Shown here: positions 51,238 through 59,655 of the stretch, piece after piece
Layout: each line of letters opens with the position of its first letter
Numbering within the stretch: position 1 is the first letter of the stretch
Assembly (NCBI GenBank): GCA_023953615.1
Contig: JAMLJH010000001.1
Location: forward strand, 2,273,360-2,337,359
DNA length: 64,000 nt
Source: Verrucomicrobiia bacterium
Lineage (GTDB): Bacteria > Verrucomicrobiota > Verrucomicrobiia > Limisphaerales > JADLHS01
Direction of reading: 5' to 3'
The notes under the pieces: model-generated
Seen by the model: only the letters and a program-made list of their open reading frames with translations
Databases searched by the model: none
Told to the model about the DNA's origin: nothing
Translations under genes and position numbers: made by a program

Positions 51238-51963
51238 TCATTCCGCGGCGGGAGCGGATTCCGCACCGGAATCGGCAGGCGCGGTTGGCTTCGCTGGTTT
51301 CGCCGGTGGCCGGTTCCCCTTATGCGACTTGTGAAAATCACGTTGCGGACGAGGTTCGCGATGCGCCTCGCGCGGATGATGCGAAGCTTCCGTCGAACCA
51401 TGCGCGTGTTCCCGGGGGCGATCCTGCAATTGCCGCAGCGCGCGCCGTAGCGACTCGATTTCCCGTTCGTCAGCCAGTTTTTGGCGTTCCGCCAGTTCCA
51501 CCAGCTCCAGCGCTTCTTCCATCTGATCCGCCGCTTGTTTAAGGGCTTCGATCACTTCCATCACCTCGTCAATCGCCCGATGCACGGCGGTGGGTTGATG
51601 GTCGGATCCTGAACCACTTTTTATTTCGTGCGGTTTCGAGACGGGCTCGGCTTTGGCGCGGGTGGCCATCGGTGGCGGCGTAACTGCTGCCGCGCTTTCA
51701 GCCGGCGAAATGGCTTCGCCGGCTGGTGAAGTTTCCTCGATAGGTGGTTCGGTTGTCTGCGGCGCGGAGGGCGTTTCAGCAACGGATTCCACTTGCGGCG
51801 ATGCGGTAATTGGCGCGGAAACGTCCGTTGGTTTCTCGCTGGTCGGACGGCGCCGACCGCGCCCGCCACGGCGGCCCCGTCGCCGGGGTTTTTCTCCGGC
51901 TGCCGGGGCGTTGGCTTGCGGTGTATCGGGATGACTCGCTAGAGGCTCGTCGCTTTCAGACAT
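51238..51963 (-). CDS. RGG-rich, Ala/Pro-rich protein with coiled coil
   Basis: 241 residues from the ATG at 51963; ATG 52005 would add a Cys-rich 14 residues that look spurious. A basic box RRRGRRGGRGRRRP (residues ~26-40) resembles RGG-type nucleic-acid binding tails. Then a long low-complexity Pro/Ala/Glu linker, a coiled coil at ~130-185 (AIDEVMEVIEALKQAADQME, ELAERQKLADEREIESLRRAL) and a basic His/Lys/Pro tail. Likely cytoplasmic and nucleic-acid associated. Divergent from the sulfatase gene by ~100 bases. Function not assigned. Confidence 0.68.
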   Translation of the reverse strand: MSESDEPLASHPDTPQANAPAAGEKPRRRGRRGGRGRRRPTSEKPTDVSAPITASPQVESVAETPSAPQTTEPPIEETSPAGEAISPAESAAAVTPPPMATRAKAEPVSKPHEIKSGSGSDHQPTAVHRAIDEVMEVIEALKQAADQMEEALELVELAERQKLADEREIESLRRALRQLQDRPREHAHGSTEASHHPREAHREPRPQRDFHKSHKGNRPPAKPAKPTAPADSGAESAPAAE

Positions 51964-52065
51964 GCAGCAGCAGGGTGCGGGGAAAGAATTTGAATGAAAA
52001 GCCAATTCGGTGGTCGGAAGATTTCAATGGACGGCACCAATCCCGTTTTCCAATATCGTCAACTC

Positions 52066-53541
52066 ATGAATGTCTGGTTACCACGGTTCAAGCTGACGGG
52101 CCGACTCGCGTTGGTCGTCGCGCTGATTCCGCTGGCCTTGATCGCCGCGCCGGAAGCGGAGCCGATGCCGCCGCCCGCGCCGCGCCGCCCCAGCATCATT
52201 CTCATCATGGCGGACGATCTGGGCTACGGCGATCTGGGTTGTTATGGGCAGACCAAAATTCAAACGCCCAATCTGGACAAGCTGGCGCGCGAGGGAATTC
52301 GCTTCAGCAATGCCTACGCCGGCAGCACCGTTTGCGCGCCGTCGCGCGCCGCGCTGATGTTGGGCGATCACACCGGGCATTTGAACATCCGCGGCAACGC
52401 GGCGATCACCACGTTACAGCCCAACGAACTCACGCTGGCGGAAATGTTGAAAACGGCGGGATACAAAACGGCGTTGATTGGCAAGTGGGGCTTGACCGCA
52501 AAAGATCAACCCGGCGTGCCGCAAAAAAAAGGCTTTCAGGAATTTCTGGGTTACCTCGACAACATGGAAGCGCACGATTATTACCCGGAATGGATCTGGC
52601 GTTACGATCCGCCTCGACCCGGTCACGGCGGTTTTGACGGGCTGCGGCGTAATCGCGAGAACAGCGGCGGCCAGCGCAACCTCTATTTGCCGGATCTCTT
52701 TACCAAGGCGGCATTGAATTTTTTGAGCATCAACAAACCGACGGCCTTCAATCGTTACCAGCCCTTCTTTCTTTTCCTGAGTTACAACCTGCCGCACGCC
52801 AACAACGAGGAAGGTCAGCGCACGGGCAACGGCATGCAGGTGCCGTCGGACGCACCCTATTCCAGTGAAACCTGGCCCGCCCCGGAAAAGAACAAGGCGG
52901 CGATGATTACGCGCCTGGATGCCTACGTCGGCCAGATCATGGATCAACTGGTCCGTTTACAGATGGACACCAACACCGTGGTCATTTTCACGAGCGACAA
53001 CGGCCCGCATGCCGAAGGCGGGGTGAAGGTGGACTTTTTCAAGAGCGCGAGGAATCTCCGGGGTTACAAGCGGGATTTGTACGAGGGCGGCATCCGCGTG
53101 CCCGCCATCGTGCGCTGGCCCTTCCGCACCCGGCCCAATCAAGTCAACGATCTGGTTTGGGCAAACTGGGATTGGCTGGCGACATTTGCGGATCTGGCCC
53201 TGACCAAACCGCCGACGAACACGGACAGCATTTCCATTTATCCGACGCTCGTCGGTCAGCCGCAGACCAATAAACATGATTTTCTGTATTGGGAATTTCA
53301 TGAACGCGGTTTCCAGCAGGCCGCGCGCACCGGCGATTGGAAAGCCGTCCGCCCGCAGGCGGATGAGCCGTTGGAGCTGTACAACCTGGCCTCGGATCCG
53401 CGCGAACGGTTGAACCTGGCCTCGCAACATCCCGAGATCATTGCGAAGTTCGAGACGTACTTCAAAACGGCGCGAACTGAATCCCCCGCCTGGCCCATCA
53501 AACCCAAACCGCCGGAGAAGAAGGAAGGCAATGCGAAGTGA
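52066..53541 (+). CDS. Type I sulfatase (arylsulfatase family), exported
   Basis: 491 residues from the ATG at 52066, which gives a signal-like start (LTGRLALVVALIPLALIAAP). Metal-binding DD in ILIMADDLGYGDLGCYG; the formylglycine motif is GSTVCAPSRAALMLGDHTGH with Cys90 (C-x-P-S-R); KTALIGKWGL has the next conserved Lys; VVIFTSDNGPH carries the Asp-Asn pair. All key residues are present, so it should be active if matured by a formylglycine-generating enzyme, not seen here. It removes sulfate esters, probably from sulfated glycans, which suits the hydrolase-rich setting. Confidence 0.93.
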   Translation: MNVWLPRFKLTGRLALVVALIPLALIAAPEAEPMPPPAPRRPSIILIMADDLGYGDLGCYGQTKIQTPNLDKLAREGIRFSNAYAGSTVCAPSRAALMLGDHTGHLNIRGNAAITTLQPNELTLAEMLKTAGYKTALIGKWGLTAKDQPGVPQKKGFQEFLGYLDNMEAHDYYPEWIWRYDPPRPGHGGFDGLRRNRENSGGQRNLYLPDLFTKAALNFLSINKPTAFNRYQPFFLFLSYNLPHANNEEGQRTGNGMQVPSDAPYSSETWPAPEKNKAAMITRLDAYVGQIMDQLVRLQMDTNTVVIFTSDNGPHAEGGVKVDFFKSARNLRGYKRDLYEGGIRVPAIVRWPFRTRPNQVNDLVWANWDWLATFADLALTKPPTNTDSISIYPTLVGQPQTNKHDFLYWEFHERGFQQAARTGDWKAVRPQADEPLELYNLASDPRERLNLASQHPEIIAKFETYFKTARTESPAWPIKPKPPEKKEGNAK

Positions 53542-53635
53542 AGTTTTTTGTAGGAGACGAGGCGACGAGTCTCCTGCGATTTCAAAGCAGCTTTGGGTGT
53601 TTGACAGCGCCTGGTTAGCGGCATCAGTGAATCAA

Positions 53636-54160
53636 TCATGTGGGTGAAACCTCCTCGGATGATGCTCGCGGGCGGGCCGGTAAGACCACGCGCAGCAGCA
53701 AGCCAACAAGCACAGCCGCGACGGCGCAAGCCAACCCACTGCCCCAGGTCCACGCAAAATTGTGACTAGCACCCGCGATGTTGCCGCCCACGTCGTCCCC
53801 GAAGTCGGGGCGGCTGAACATGCCAGAAAGCCAGATGAACAACGCCAGCACAGAACCGACACGGAGCGACCACCGCATACCGCGCCACTCATGCGCTCGA
53901 ATGAAGAAGCTGAGAAGAAACGGCAAGTAGATGGGCAAGTAAAAGAGGGCGAACAATGGGACAACCAACAGCAGCATGGGCATGGAAATGACCGCGACGC
54001 CGAATAAGAGAAGAAGCCCAACGCCAACAACGATGCGGCCTCGCCGAGAAAGACTCGGTGCAGGTGGTGCAGGCTCTGCCGACGTTAACTCTGTGCCGCA
54101 CTCCCGACAAGCAGCGAGTGCGTCTTCGTTCTCTCGTCCGCAGTAAGTGCAAGTCTTCAC
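53636..54160 (-). CDS. Zinc-ribbon membrane protein in a cassette-like setting
   Basis: 174 residues from a GTG at 54160. The N-terminus CTYCGRENEDALAACRECG is a four-cysteine zinc ribbon; then hydrophobic segments (IVVGVGLLLLFGVAVISMPM, LLLVVPLFALFYLPIYLPF, LRVGSVLALFIWLSGMF, GSGLACAVAAVLVGLLLRVV) predict about four helices. On its own strand it is preceded by GTTAGGC (54174-54180) ten-odd bases before the start and followed, 18 bases after the stop, by CTAACCAGGCGCTG (53603-53617), close to the R''/L'' arm at 24927. This suggests a second integron-like cassette. Function unknown. Confidence 0.72.
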   Translation of the reverse strand: MKTCTYCGRENEDALAACRECGTELTSAEPAPPAPSLSRRGRIVVGVGLLLLFGVAVISMPMLLLVVPLFALFYLPIYLPFLLSFFIRAHEWRGMRWSLRVGSVLALFIWLSGMFSRPDFGDDVGGNIAGASHNFAWTWGSGLACAVAAVLVGLLLRVVLPARPRASSEEVSPT

Positions 54161-54173
54161 AAGCGCGAAATGC

Positions 54174-54610
54174 CGCCTAACTCTTAATATACGAACAGCG
54201 GTTCATATATCGAAATCATGGCCGCGTGTGACATGGAGGCAATGAGAAAATTGAAAAATATGTTGCGCCGCAAGCATTTCTTGCTGTCCACGAAGGTGAC
54301 GTATGGCAACTGAAGTATCAGAATCGGATGTCGTCCGCGAGACGCGAACGACGACCGCCGAGGACGGCGGTGCTCCCCCATTCCCCATTCCTCTGCCAAT
54401 CATTCCCTTGCCTTCTCGTTCGCGTATTTCGTGTATTTCGCGGTTGCAGCCACTTTAGAATTAAACGCTTTTCCCCCTCTCCCGACCTGACGGCCACCCT
54501 CTCTCCATCGGATGGGGAGAGGGCCGGGGTGAGGGGATATTTACCTGGGAGGGACGCGTTCCGCCGCATCCCTGATGAGTTGGGGACGACACGGAAGTCG
54601 TCCCTCCGAG
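54174..54610 (-). repeat. Inverted relative of the 23.84-24.64 kb repeat block, copy D
   Basis: Read on the minus strand it runs through the CCCAACTCATCAGGG unit, the REP-like palindrome (54474-54537), the CGCGAAATACACGAAATACG-type run, the GGAGCACCGCCGTCCTCGG hairpin, and ends with ATATATGAAC-CGCT-GTTCGTATAT and GTTAGGC at 54174. The order matches 23840-23992 joined to 24363-24637, without the 370-bp block. The following stretch to 54868 (cut between repeats and the next gene) holds a few further hairpins (CGTCCGCC...GGCGGACG type) and no clear gene. Confidence 0.8.
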
Positions 54611-54868
54611 CACCGCAGCGACAGCGCCAACGCCCACCATCGAGGACAGCGATGATACCTTACACCTTATCCTTTCTGACGGACGAGGCGTCCGCCAGCA
54701 CACGCGAGACGCGTGTGCTCCCCAGCCCCAGTGGAGTCGTTGTGGCTTTGTGGCATTCGGGTGCGGTTCGTGGTATTGACAACGCCTGGAGCGGCCCCCC
54801 ACGCTTTGGGCATGGCTCGCCAATTACGCGCGAAGTATCCCGCCTTCCAATTGTTATGCGTCGTGCGG

Positions 54869-55249
54869 ATGCTGTCGCTCCTCGTTCTTGCCTGCGCCCT
54901 CATGGGATGTGGCTCCCGCGCGTATCGCGAGGTGAAGCGGGCCAGCCGTTTAGACCCGGCGTCGCTCGTTTTGGAGCGGGCCTATAATGATTACGTTCGG
55001 CGCGCGGACCTCTCGGACGGCACCGAAGTCGGCATAATCAGTTGTCGGGACGGCAGTTCGGCGCGCTTCTGGTTTCGGTCGCATCATCTCACACGCGATG
55101 ACGGCGGCACCTGGTTCCGTTTCTCTGACGGCACCGAGATTTTCATGTCCGGTTATTTTTGTTGCGAGGTCCAGTTGCCGGAGCGGCCCCTCGACTCCTT
55201 GAATGACCTGCGAGCCTTCATTCAACAGCACGATGGAATCAGTCCCTGA
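54869..55249 (+). CDS. Small lipoprotein, cassette-like
   Basis: 126 residues from the ATG at 54869; a frame extension to 54713 runs through repeat DNA and is rejected. The leader SLLVLACALMGCGS has a lipobox. The rest (YNDYVRRADLSDGTEVGIIS, RDGSSARFWFRSHHLTRDDG, GTWFRFSDGTEIFMSGYFCC) is beta-rich and not recognised. The ATG follows AATTGTTATGC (54850-54860), resembling an attC end of GTTATGC type, but no matching arm is seen after the stop. The gene ends one base before a fragment on the other strand. Function unknown. Confidence 0.65.
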   Translation: MLSLLVLACALMGCGSRAYREVKRASRLDPASLVLERAYNDYVRRADLSDGTEVGIISCRDGSSARFWFRSHHLTRDDGGTWFRFSDGTEIFMSGYFCCEVQLPERPLDSLNDLRAFIQQHDGISP

Positions 55250-55250
55250 A

Positions 55251-55361
55251 TCAGGGTTCGATTGCCCAAGGGCCGGGTGTTGAAACCCGCAATCGAACCA
55301 GCACCCGCTCCTCGAATGGGGCGTGGCGGATCCAGCCGTCGCCCGTGGTGACGGACTTCAT
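55251..55361 (-). pseudogene. Short C-terminal gene fragment
   Basis: 36 codons: MKSVTTGDGWIRHAPFEERV then LVRLRVSTPGPWAIEP and TGA. Composition and codon use look coding, like the end of a beta-rich secreted protein, but nothing precedes it except the stop of the 55370-57127 gene eight bases away. It may be the tail of a gene lost when the neighbouring cassette arrived. Weak. Confidence 0.3.
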
Positions 55362-55369
55362 TGACGATT

Positions 55370-57127
55370 CTATTCCAACCAGGCCCAGCCGTGCGCGGGG
55401 AGTGAAATTGAAGCGTCTTGGAACTGAATTTCGGTCGGCTGATCCAAAAAGCTGTAAACGCACGCTTCCTGGCCCGCCAATACCAGACCCACGCCGGCGG
55501 GCGCGCGGAATTTTATTCCGAGCGGCGCGAGGAAATCCGTGCGCAATGCGTCGGCCAGGTTTTGGGGAATGACGGGTAATCCCAACAATTGCGGGGAGAG
55601 CAGCCACTCGCCGGTTTTGCCAAAGTCTTCGGTGGAGAAAGTCCGCACGTTGAGGACGAATACCTGGCCTTTGCCCACGGCCCGACGAGTCAGGAATGGT
55701 TGGGTCTGATCGCCAACTTTTGCGGTGATCAGCACCGTGCTGTCAGTGGCTTGTAATCGCGCGCCCAGGTCCACCGGGCGTTCGGCAGTCGCGGTTTCGG
55801 CGCCGATTTGAAATCGGTCTGCCAGGAGTCCGGCATCGTGGGGCAAACCTTTCACTCCGGCCAGGGTTGCGGCTTCCGGCCCCAGCGCTTTCACCAGCGC
55901 CGGAGTCAAAATCAGCGTTGCGCCACTTTTCAAATGGCGGCGCATCTTTACCAGCAATTGCGCGTCCGCCGCGGCTTGGACGGGCAGGAAGGCGACTTGG
56001 GCCTTTCGTGGATATTCGCCCACGGGCAGAATCGGCAGTCCGATCATGCCCAGGTAATCCGCCAGGTACAGGTTCTCGCTGCTCTCGCTGTCGGGCGGTT
56101 TATAGTAGGCAATGCCGCGTCGGTCTTGGCCGCGCCCGCGCGAGGCGAGTTGCTGCAAATCGGGCAAACGCTCCGCAAACAAGGCGTCGCCGGGATGCGC
56201 CGCCATCAGGTTGCCCAGGTTGAAAAGGGTCAATTCCTGCGCGCCCGCCAGGACGCTTTGATAGGCCTGATCCACGAAATTCTGGGCGCTGCACTCGATG
56301 TGATCAAACCACGCGCCGCGCACCTTTTTGCCGACAACGGAACTGATCCAGCGGAAATTCATGTAGCCCTCGGTGGGTTGCACGTAACCCATGCGCTGCG
56401 TTTGCGGATCGCGCACTTCTGTGCCCACCCAGACCGAATCGAAAAATTTCGGCATCCGCGCCGGATCGTAACCGAACAGGTGAAAGCGGTCGTACCATTG
56501 CGGAAATTTCAGGATGAGCTTGGTGCGGCGATTCGCGGCGCGCGTGGGCTGCACCATCATCGGCTCGATCAAGGAGACCAGCAGGTCGCGTCGGTACGTG
56601 CCCCAGTCGCGGCCATTTCTGGCGCGGTCGGATTCGGGCGAGACGTCGCCGGTGCAATAGAAATCGTCCACGATCAATTCATCGAAGACGGGCGCGTTCT
56701 CCTTGAAAAATTCCGTCACGCCCGCCTGCGTTTTGGGGCTTTCCCAATTCAACCAATTCAATCCGCCGGTCTGGCGGGGAGCAAATTCATTTCCGGGCAC
56801 GGTGGCAATCCCACCGCTGCAGTGGATTCCATGCGCGGTGAAGAAGTCGCGGATTTCGCGCAATTGCTCCGGCGCGACGTATTCATCGCCCCGACGACCT
56901 TCGAGAAAGATTCGCGAAACGTGGAGTGGCGTGATGGTTTGCAAAACTTTTTGACGGCCTTCGGGGGTGCTGAGATGGGTTCGCGCCTCCCCGGCAGTGC
57001 AATAAACACTGATCTGAAGTGGCGCGCTTTTCGTCGCGGCGAACGCAGTGGAAGTGGCCAGGCCCAACAGCAGTACCAGCCAGTGGTTCAGGCGACGGGG
57101 AGGATGATTCAACAGGTTCGTTTTCAT
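55370..57127 (-). CDS. Secreted glycoside-hydrolase-like protein of unknown family
   Basis: 585 residues with a signal peptide (HWLVLLLGLATSTAFAA). Residues ~35-330 look like an alpha/beta barrel (ISVYCTAGEARTHLSTPEGR, RIFLEGRRGDEYVAPEQLRE, DELIVDDFYCTGDV, LILKFPQWYDRFHLFGYDPA, DSVWVGTEVRDPQTQRMGYV, AWFDHIECSAQNFVDQA). Residues ~370-520 resemble a class I glutamine-amidotransferase-like or GH42-trimerisation fold (VAFLPVQAAADAQLLVKMRR), followed by a beta-sandwich ending LPAHGWAWLE. Acidic residues in IVDDFYC and WFDHIEC could be catalytic. It ends the operon running from 60915 and probably handles the same substrate. Confidence 0.68.
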   Translation of the reverse strand: MKTNLLNHPPRRLNHWLVLLLGLATSTAFAATKSAPLQISVYCTAGEARTHLSTPEGRQKVLQTITPLHVSRIFLEGRRGDEYVAPEQLREIRDFFTAHGIHCSGGIATVPGNEFAPRQTGGLNWLNWESPKTQAGVTEFFKENAPVFDELIVDDFYCTGDVSPESDRARNGRDWGTYRRDLLVSLIEPMMVQPTRAANRRTKLILKFPQWYDRFHLFGYDPARMPKFFDSVWVGTEVRDPQTQRMGYVQPTEGYMNFRWISSVVGKKVRGAWFDHIECSAQNFVDQAYQSVLAGAQELTLFNLGNLMAAHPGDALFAERLPDLQQLASRGRGQDRRGIAYYKPPDSESSENLYLADYLGMIGLPILPVGEYPRKAQVAFLPVQAAADAQLLVKMRRHLKSGATLILTPALVKALGPEAATLAGVKGLPHDAGLLADRFQIGAETATAERPVDLGARLQATDSTVLITAKVGDQTQPFLTRRAVGKGQVFVLNVRTFSTEDFGKTGEWLLSPQLLGLPVIPQNLADALRTDFLAPLGIKFRAPAGVGLVLAGQEACVYSFLDQPTEIQFQDASISLPAHGWAWLE

Positions 57128-57182
57128 GATGAGTGTGATCCGGTCAGTTGGGTTGAAGTTGAGTTGGTTCGCAATTTGGATT

Positions 57183-58211
57183 TCATTGGTGGCTCAGCCC
57201 GGCGACGTTGGGTTGGTTTTTCGCATCTTCCGCCTGCAAAAATTTGAGCGAGTCCGCGATCACGCGCACGACGAGTTCCTGGTCCAAATCACTGGTTTTA
57301 CCCAGGTGATCGCCTTCGTACCAGATGATCTGCTTCGGTTCGCGCGCGGCTTCCTGCAGCGCGCGGGCGGCGGCCGGAGACACAACGGTGTCCGCCTTGC
57401 CATTTTGCAGCAGGACCGGGCGCGGCGCGATGCGGCCGACGTATCGGGCTGGATCAAAAACGCTGCCGAAGTACCAACCCACCAGATAAGCCGGCAGTCG
57501 CCACTTTCCCAATTCATCGGCGGCTTCAGCCGACAACAAGCGCCACAAGTTGCCGCCGCCGTAAACCAGCGTGGCCGCGCGGATGCGTGAATCGAAGGCC
57601 GTGGCGGTGCTGCCGGTGATGGCGCCGTAACTGGCGCCGCAGAGATAGATGCGATTGGTGGCGATGTCCGGGCGCATGCTCAGATAATCAATCAGGCGCC
57701 GGATGTCGCCGACGGTGTAAGCCGCGCGTACGCGAAAAGCTTCCGCCTGCGCCAGACTGGACTGGTGGTTGATCTTCCGCTCGCCGCGCATGAGTTGATC
57801 AAAGCAGACGAAGGCGAAGCCGGCGTTGACGAATGGCTGATCCAGTCCGTGCCGGTGCATGAATTCCTTGTCGTTGCCGATACCGTGTACGAACACCACG
57901 CACGGGAGCGGCGACGGGGCCGCCTTGGGCGCAACCATCAGTGCGGGCACGCGATCATCGCGGAAGCCGCGATAGTAGAACTTGGTCCAGCGATAATCGG
58001 CCTCCAGCTTTTCCTCCGTCACTTCCACACGCAACGGCGCGCCAGGGTGGTAACCGCGGAAATAAGTTGCGTCCAGATACCATTTCAAACCGATCAGTGA
58101 CAGCAGGCACAAGATCGCCAGCGCGCCCAAAATTTTGAGCGTCTTGCGCAGGATGCGTCGTTTCCTGTTTGCGGTTGATGCCGGGGCGGACATTGAGATG
58201 GCGCCGGTCAA
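57183..58211 (-). CDS. Membrane-anchored alpha/beta hydrolase
   Basis: 342 residues; M7 (MSAPAST) is an alternative start. One N-terminal helix (LKILGALAILCLLSLIGLKW) anchors it. The hydrolase core follows: VVFVHGIGNDKEFM, nucleophile in YLCGASYGAITG (G-A-S-Y-G), acid in LLQNGKADTVVSP and histidine in WYEGDHLGKT. A complete triad in the dienelactone-hydrolase/BAAT-like group. Probably an esterase acting in the periplasm. Middle gene of the four-gene minus-strand unit. Confidence 0.83.
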   Translation of the reverse strand: MTGAISMSAPASTANRKRRILRKTLKILGALAILCLLSLIGLKWYLDATYFRGYHPGAPLRVEVTEEKLEADYRWTKFYYRGFRDDRVPALMVAPKAAPSPLPCVVFVHGIGNDKEFMHRHGLDQPFVNAGFAFVCFDQLMRGERKINHQSSLAQAEAFRVRAAYTVGDIRRLIDYLSMRPDIATNRIYLCGASYGAITGSTATAFDSRIRAATLVYGGGNLWRLLSAEAADELGKWRLPAYLVGWYFGSVFDPARYVGRIAPRPVLLQNGKADTVVSPAAARALQEAAREPKQIIWYEGDHLGKTSDLDQELVVRVIADSLKFLQAEDAKNQPNVAGLSHQ

Positions 58212-58284
58212 TTAAGCCCGGCGAGGCTCAAATGACAATGCAATTTGCGTCCAATCCCGTGGTGGATTGAGGGCCGGCCAAAGT

Positions 58285-59637
58285 TCAAGCGAGATATTGT
58301 TTCGGGAACTTCCACGGACGGCGATAGGTCGGCACGGCCAGCTTGGCCGCTTCAGAGTCGCCCACGATTTCCTCCCGCACCGGATCGAAGCGGATCGAGC
58401 GGCCCAGTTGGAGTGAAAGCAGACTCAGCACCACCGGCACGTCCACGCGGGTGTGATAAAACACGCTGCAACTCGGTTGCTGGCGGGATTTGATGCAATC
58501 CAACCACTCGCGCTCGTGTCCCGGCGAGGGGGGAATTGAAGCGGCCGGAGTGGGCTTGTCTTTCAGGGCGTCGCCTTCGGGGACGATGTTGAGTGTGCTG
58601 TAGTTCGCAAAGAGCGTTCCGTTCACGCCATGAAAATAAATGCCGAGCCGGCGCCGGGGTTGGGGATCGCCCTCGAAGTCGAATCCGTAACTGTTGGTCA
58701 GCGACGTCATCCAGGTCATCGTCATTTTGGGGTAGCGCCACAGGACTTCGTGATGGTCGTACATGTCGCCATCGTCATGGATGACGAAGCGTCCGCCGGA
58801 AGAACTGATCTCTTGCGGATAACCCAAATCCAGCGCCCAGATGGGCAGATCAATAATGTGCGGCGCCATGCCGGGCGTCCATCCGCCGCTGTAAGCCATC
58901 CAGGACGAATGGGTGCCCGCGCCCTGAACGGTCAAGGGATTGTAGGGCATCAGCGGTCCGGGGCCGCACCACAATTCCCAATCAATATCCGCGGGTTGCG
59001 GCCCCCGGGGCGCAAAGCCAATTCCGCGCGGGCCTTGGTTCATCACGTGAAAAGTGCGCACGGTTCCGACCGCGCCCAGGTTGCCGCTGCGCAGATATTC
59101 CACCACGCGCCGATAATTCTCCGAGGCATGAATTTGCGTGCCGACCTGCGAAATGATGTCGTGTCGCCGCACCGCGTTGCGCACCGCCAGACTCTCGCCC
59201 AGATGCAGCGTCATGGGTTTTTGCAGATAAATGTCCTTGCCCGCCGCGCACGCATCAATGGCTTGCAGGCAATGCCAGTGCGGCGGCGTGGCGATGATGA
59301 CTGCGTCCAGGTCGGGTTGTTGCAACATTTCCCGATAATCCGTGTAACCTTTGCAAGTATCCTTGAACTCGGCGACGACCGCGTCGCGCCGGGGCGCTTG
59401 CACGTCACAAGCCGCCGTGACCACCACGTCGGCGTGTTTGGCGCACGCCTTGAGATTGGAACGGCCCATGCCACCACAGCCGATCAATCCAACGTGGATG
59501 CGGCTGTTTGGCGACGGTTTGCGGCGCGGTTGCGGACTGGCCCCGAGCGCCAGATGCGGCGCGGCGAATCCAATGGCGGTAATGGTCGCAGTTTTCTGGA
59601 TAAACTCGCGACGAGAGGTGGTGTTTTCAGTGTTCAT
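58285..59637 (-). CDS. Gfo/Idh/MocA-family oxidoreductase, Tat-exported
   Basis: 450 residues. Twin-arginine leader SRREFIQKTATITAIGFAAP. Rossmann loop VGLIGCGGMGRSNLKACA, then DLDAVIIATPPHWHCLQAID and GKDIYLQKPMTLHLGE (the EKP-type signature, here QKP). The second domain has GAVGTVRTFHVMNQG, DWELWCGPGPLMPYNP, and GMAPHIIDLPIWALDLGYP. Such Tat-exported members occur in great number in Verrucomicrobia and Planctomycetes and oxidise or reduce sugar derivatives in the periplasm with bound NAD(P). Paired with the PmoA/DUF6807 gene 18 bases upstream, a common neighbourhood. Confidence 0.92.
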   Translation of the reverse strand: MNTENTTSRREFIQKTATITAIGFAAPHLALGASPQPRRKPSPNSRIHVGLIGCGGMGRSNLKACAKHADVVVTAACDVQAPRRDAVVAEFKDTCKGYTDYREMLQQPDLDAVIIATPPHWHCLQAIDACAAGKDIYLQKPMTLHLGESLAVRNAVRRHDIISQVGTQIHASENYRRVVEYLRSGNLGAVGTVRTFHVMNQGPRGIGFAPRGPQPADIDWELWCGPGPLMPYNPLTVQGAGTHSSWMAYSGGWTPGMAPHIIDLPIWALDLGYPQEISSSGGRFVIHDDGDMYDHHEVLWRYPKMTMTWMTSLTNSYGFDFEGDPQPRRRLGIYFHGVNGTLFANYSTLNIVPEGDALKDKPTPAASIPPSPGHEREWLDCIKSRQQPSCSVFYHTRVDVPVVLSLLSLQLGRSIRFDPVREEIVGDSEAAKLAVPTYRRPWKFPKQYLA

Positions 59638-59655
59638 AAATTTTCCTTGGTGAGT

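Noticed and set aside
55251..55290. tRNA-like T-loop sequence (GGTTCGATTG)
   Set aside because: No acceptor or anticodon stem can be built around it; it lies within the end of a coding fragment. No tRNA was found anywhere in the window.
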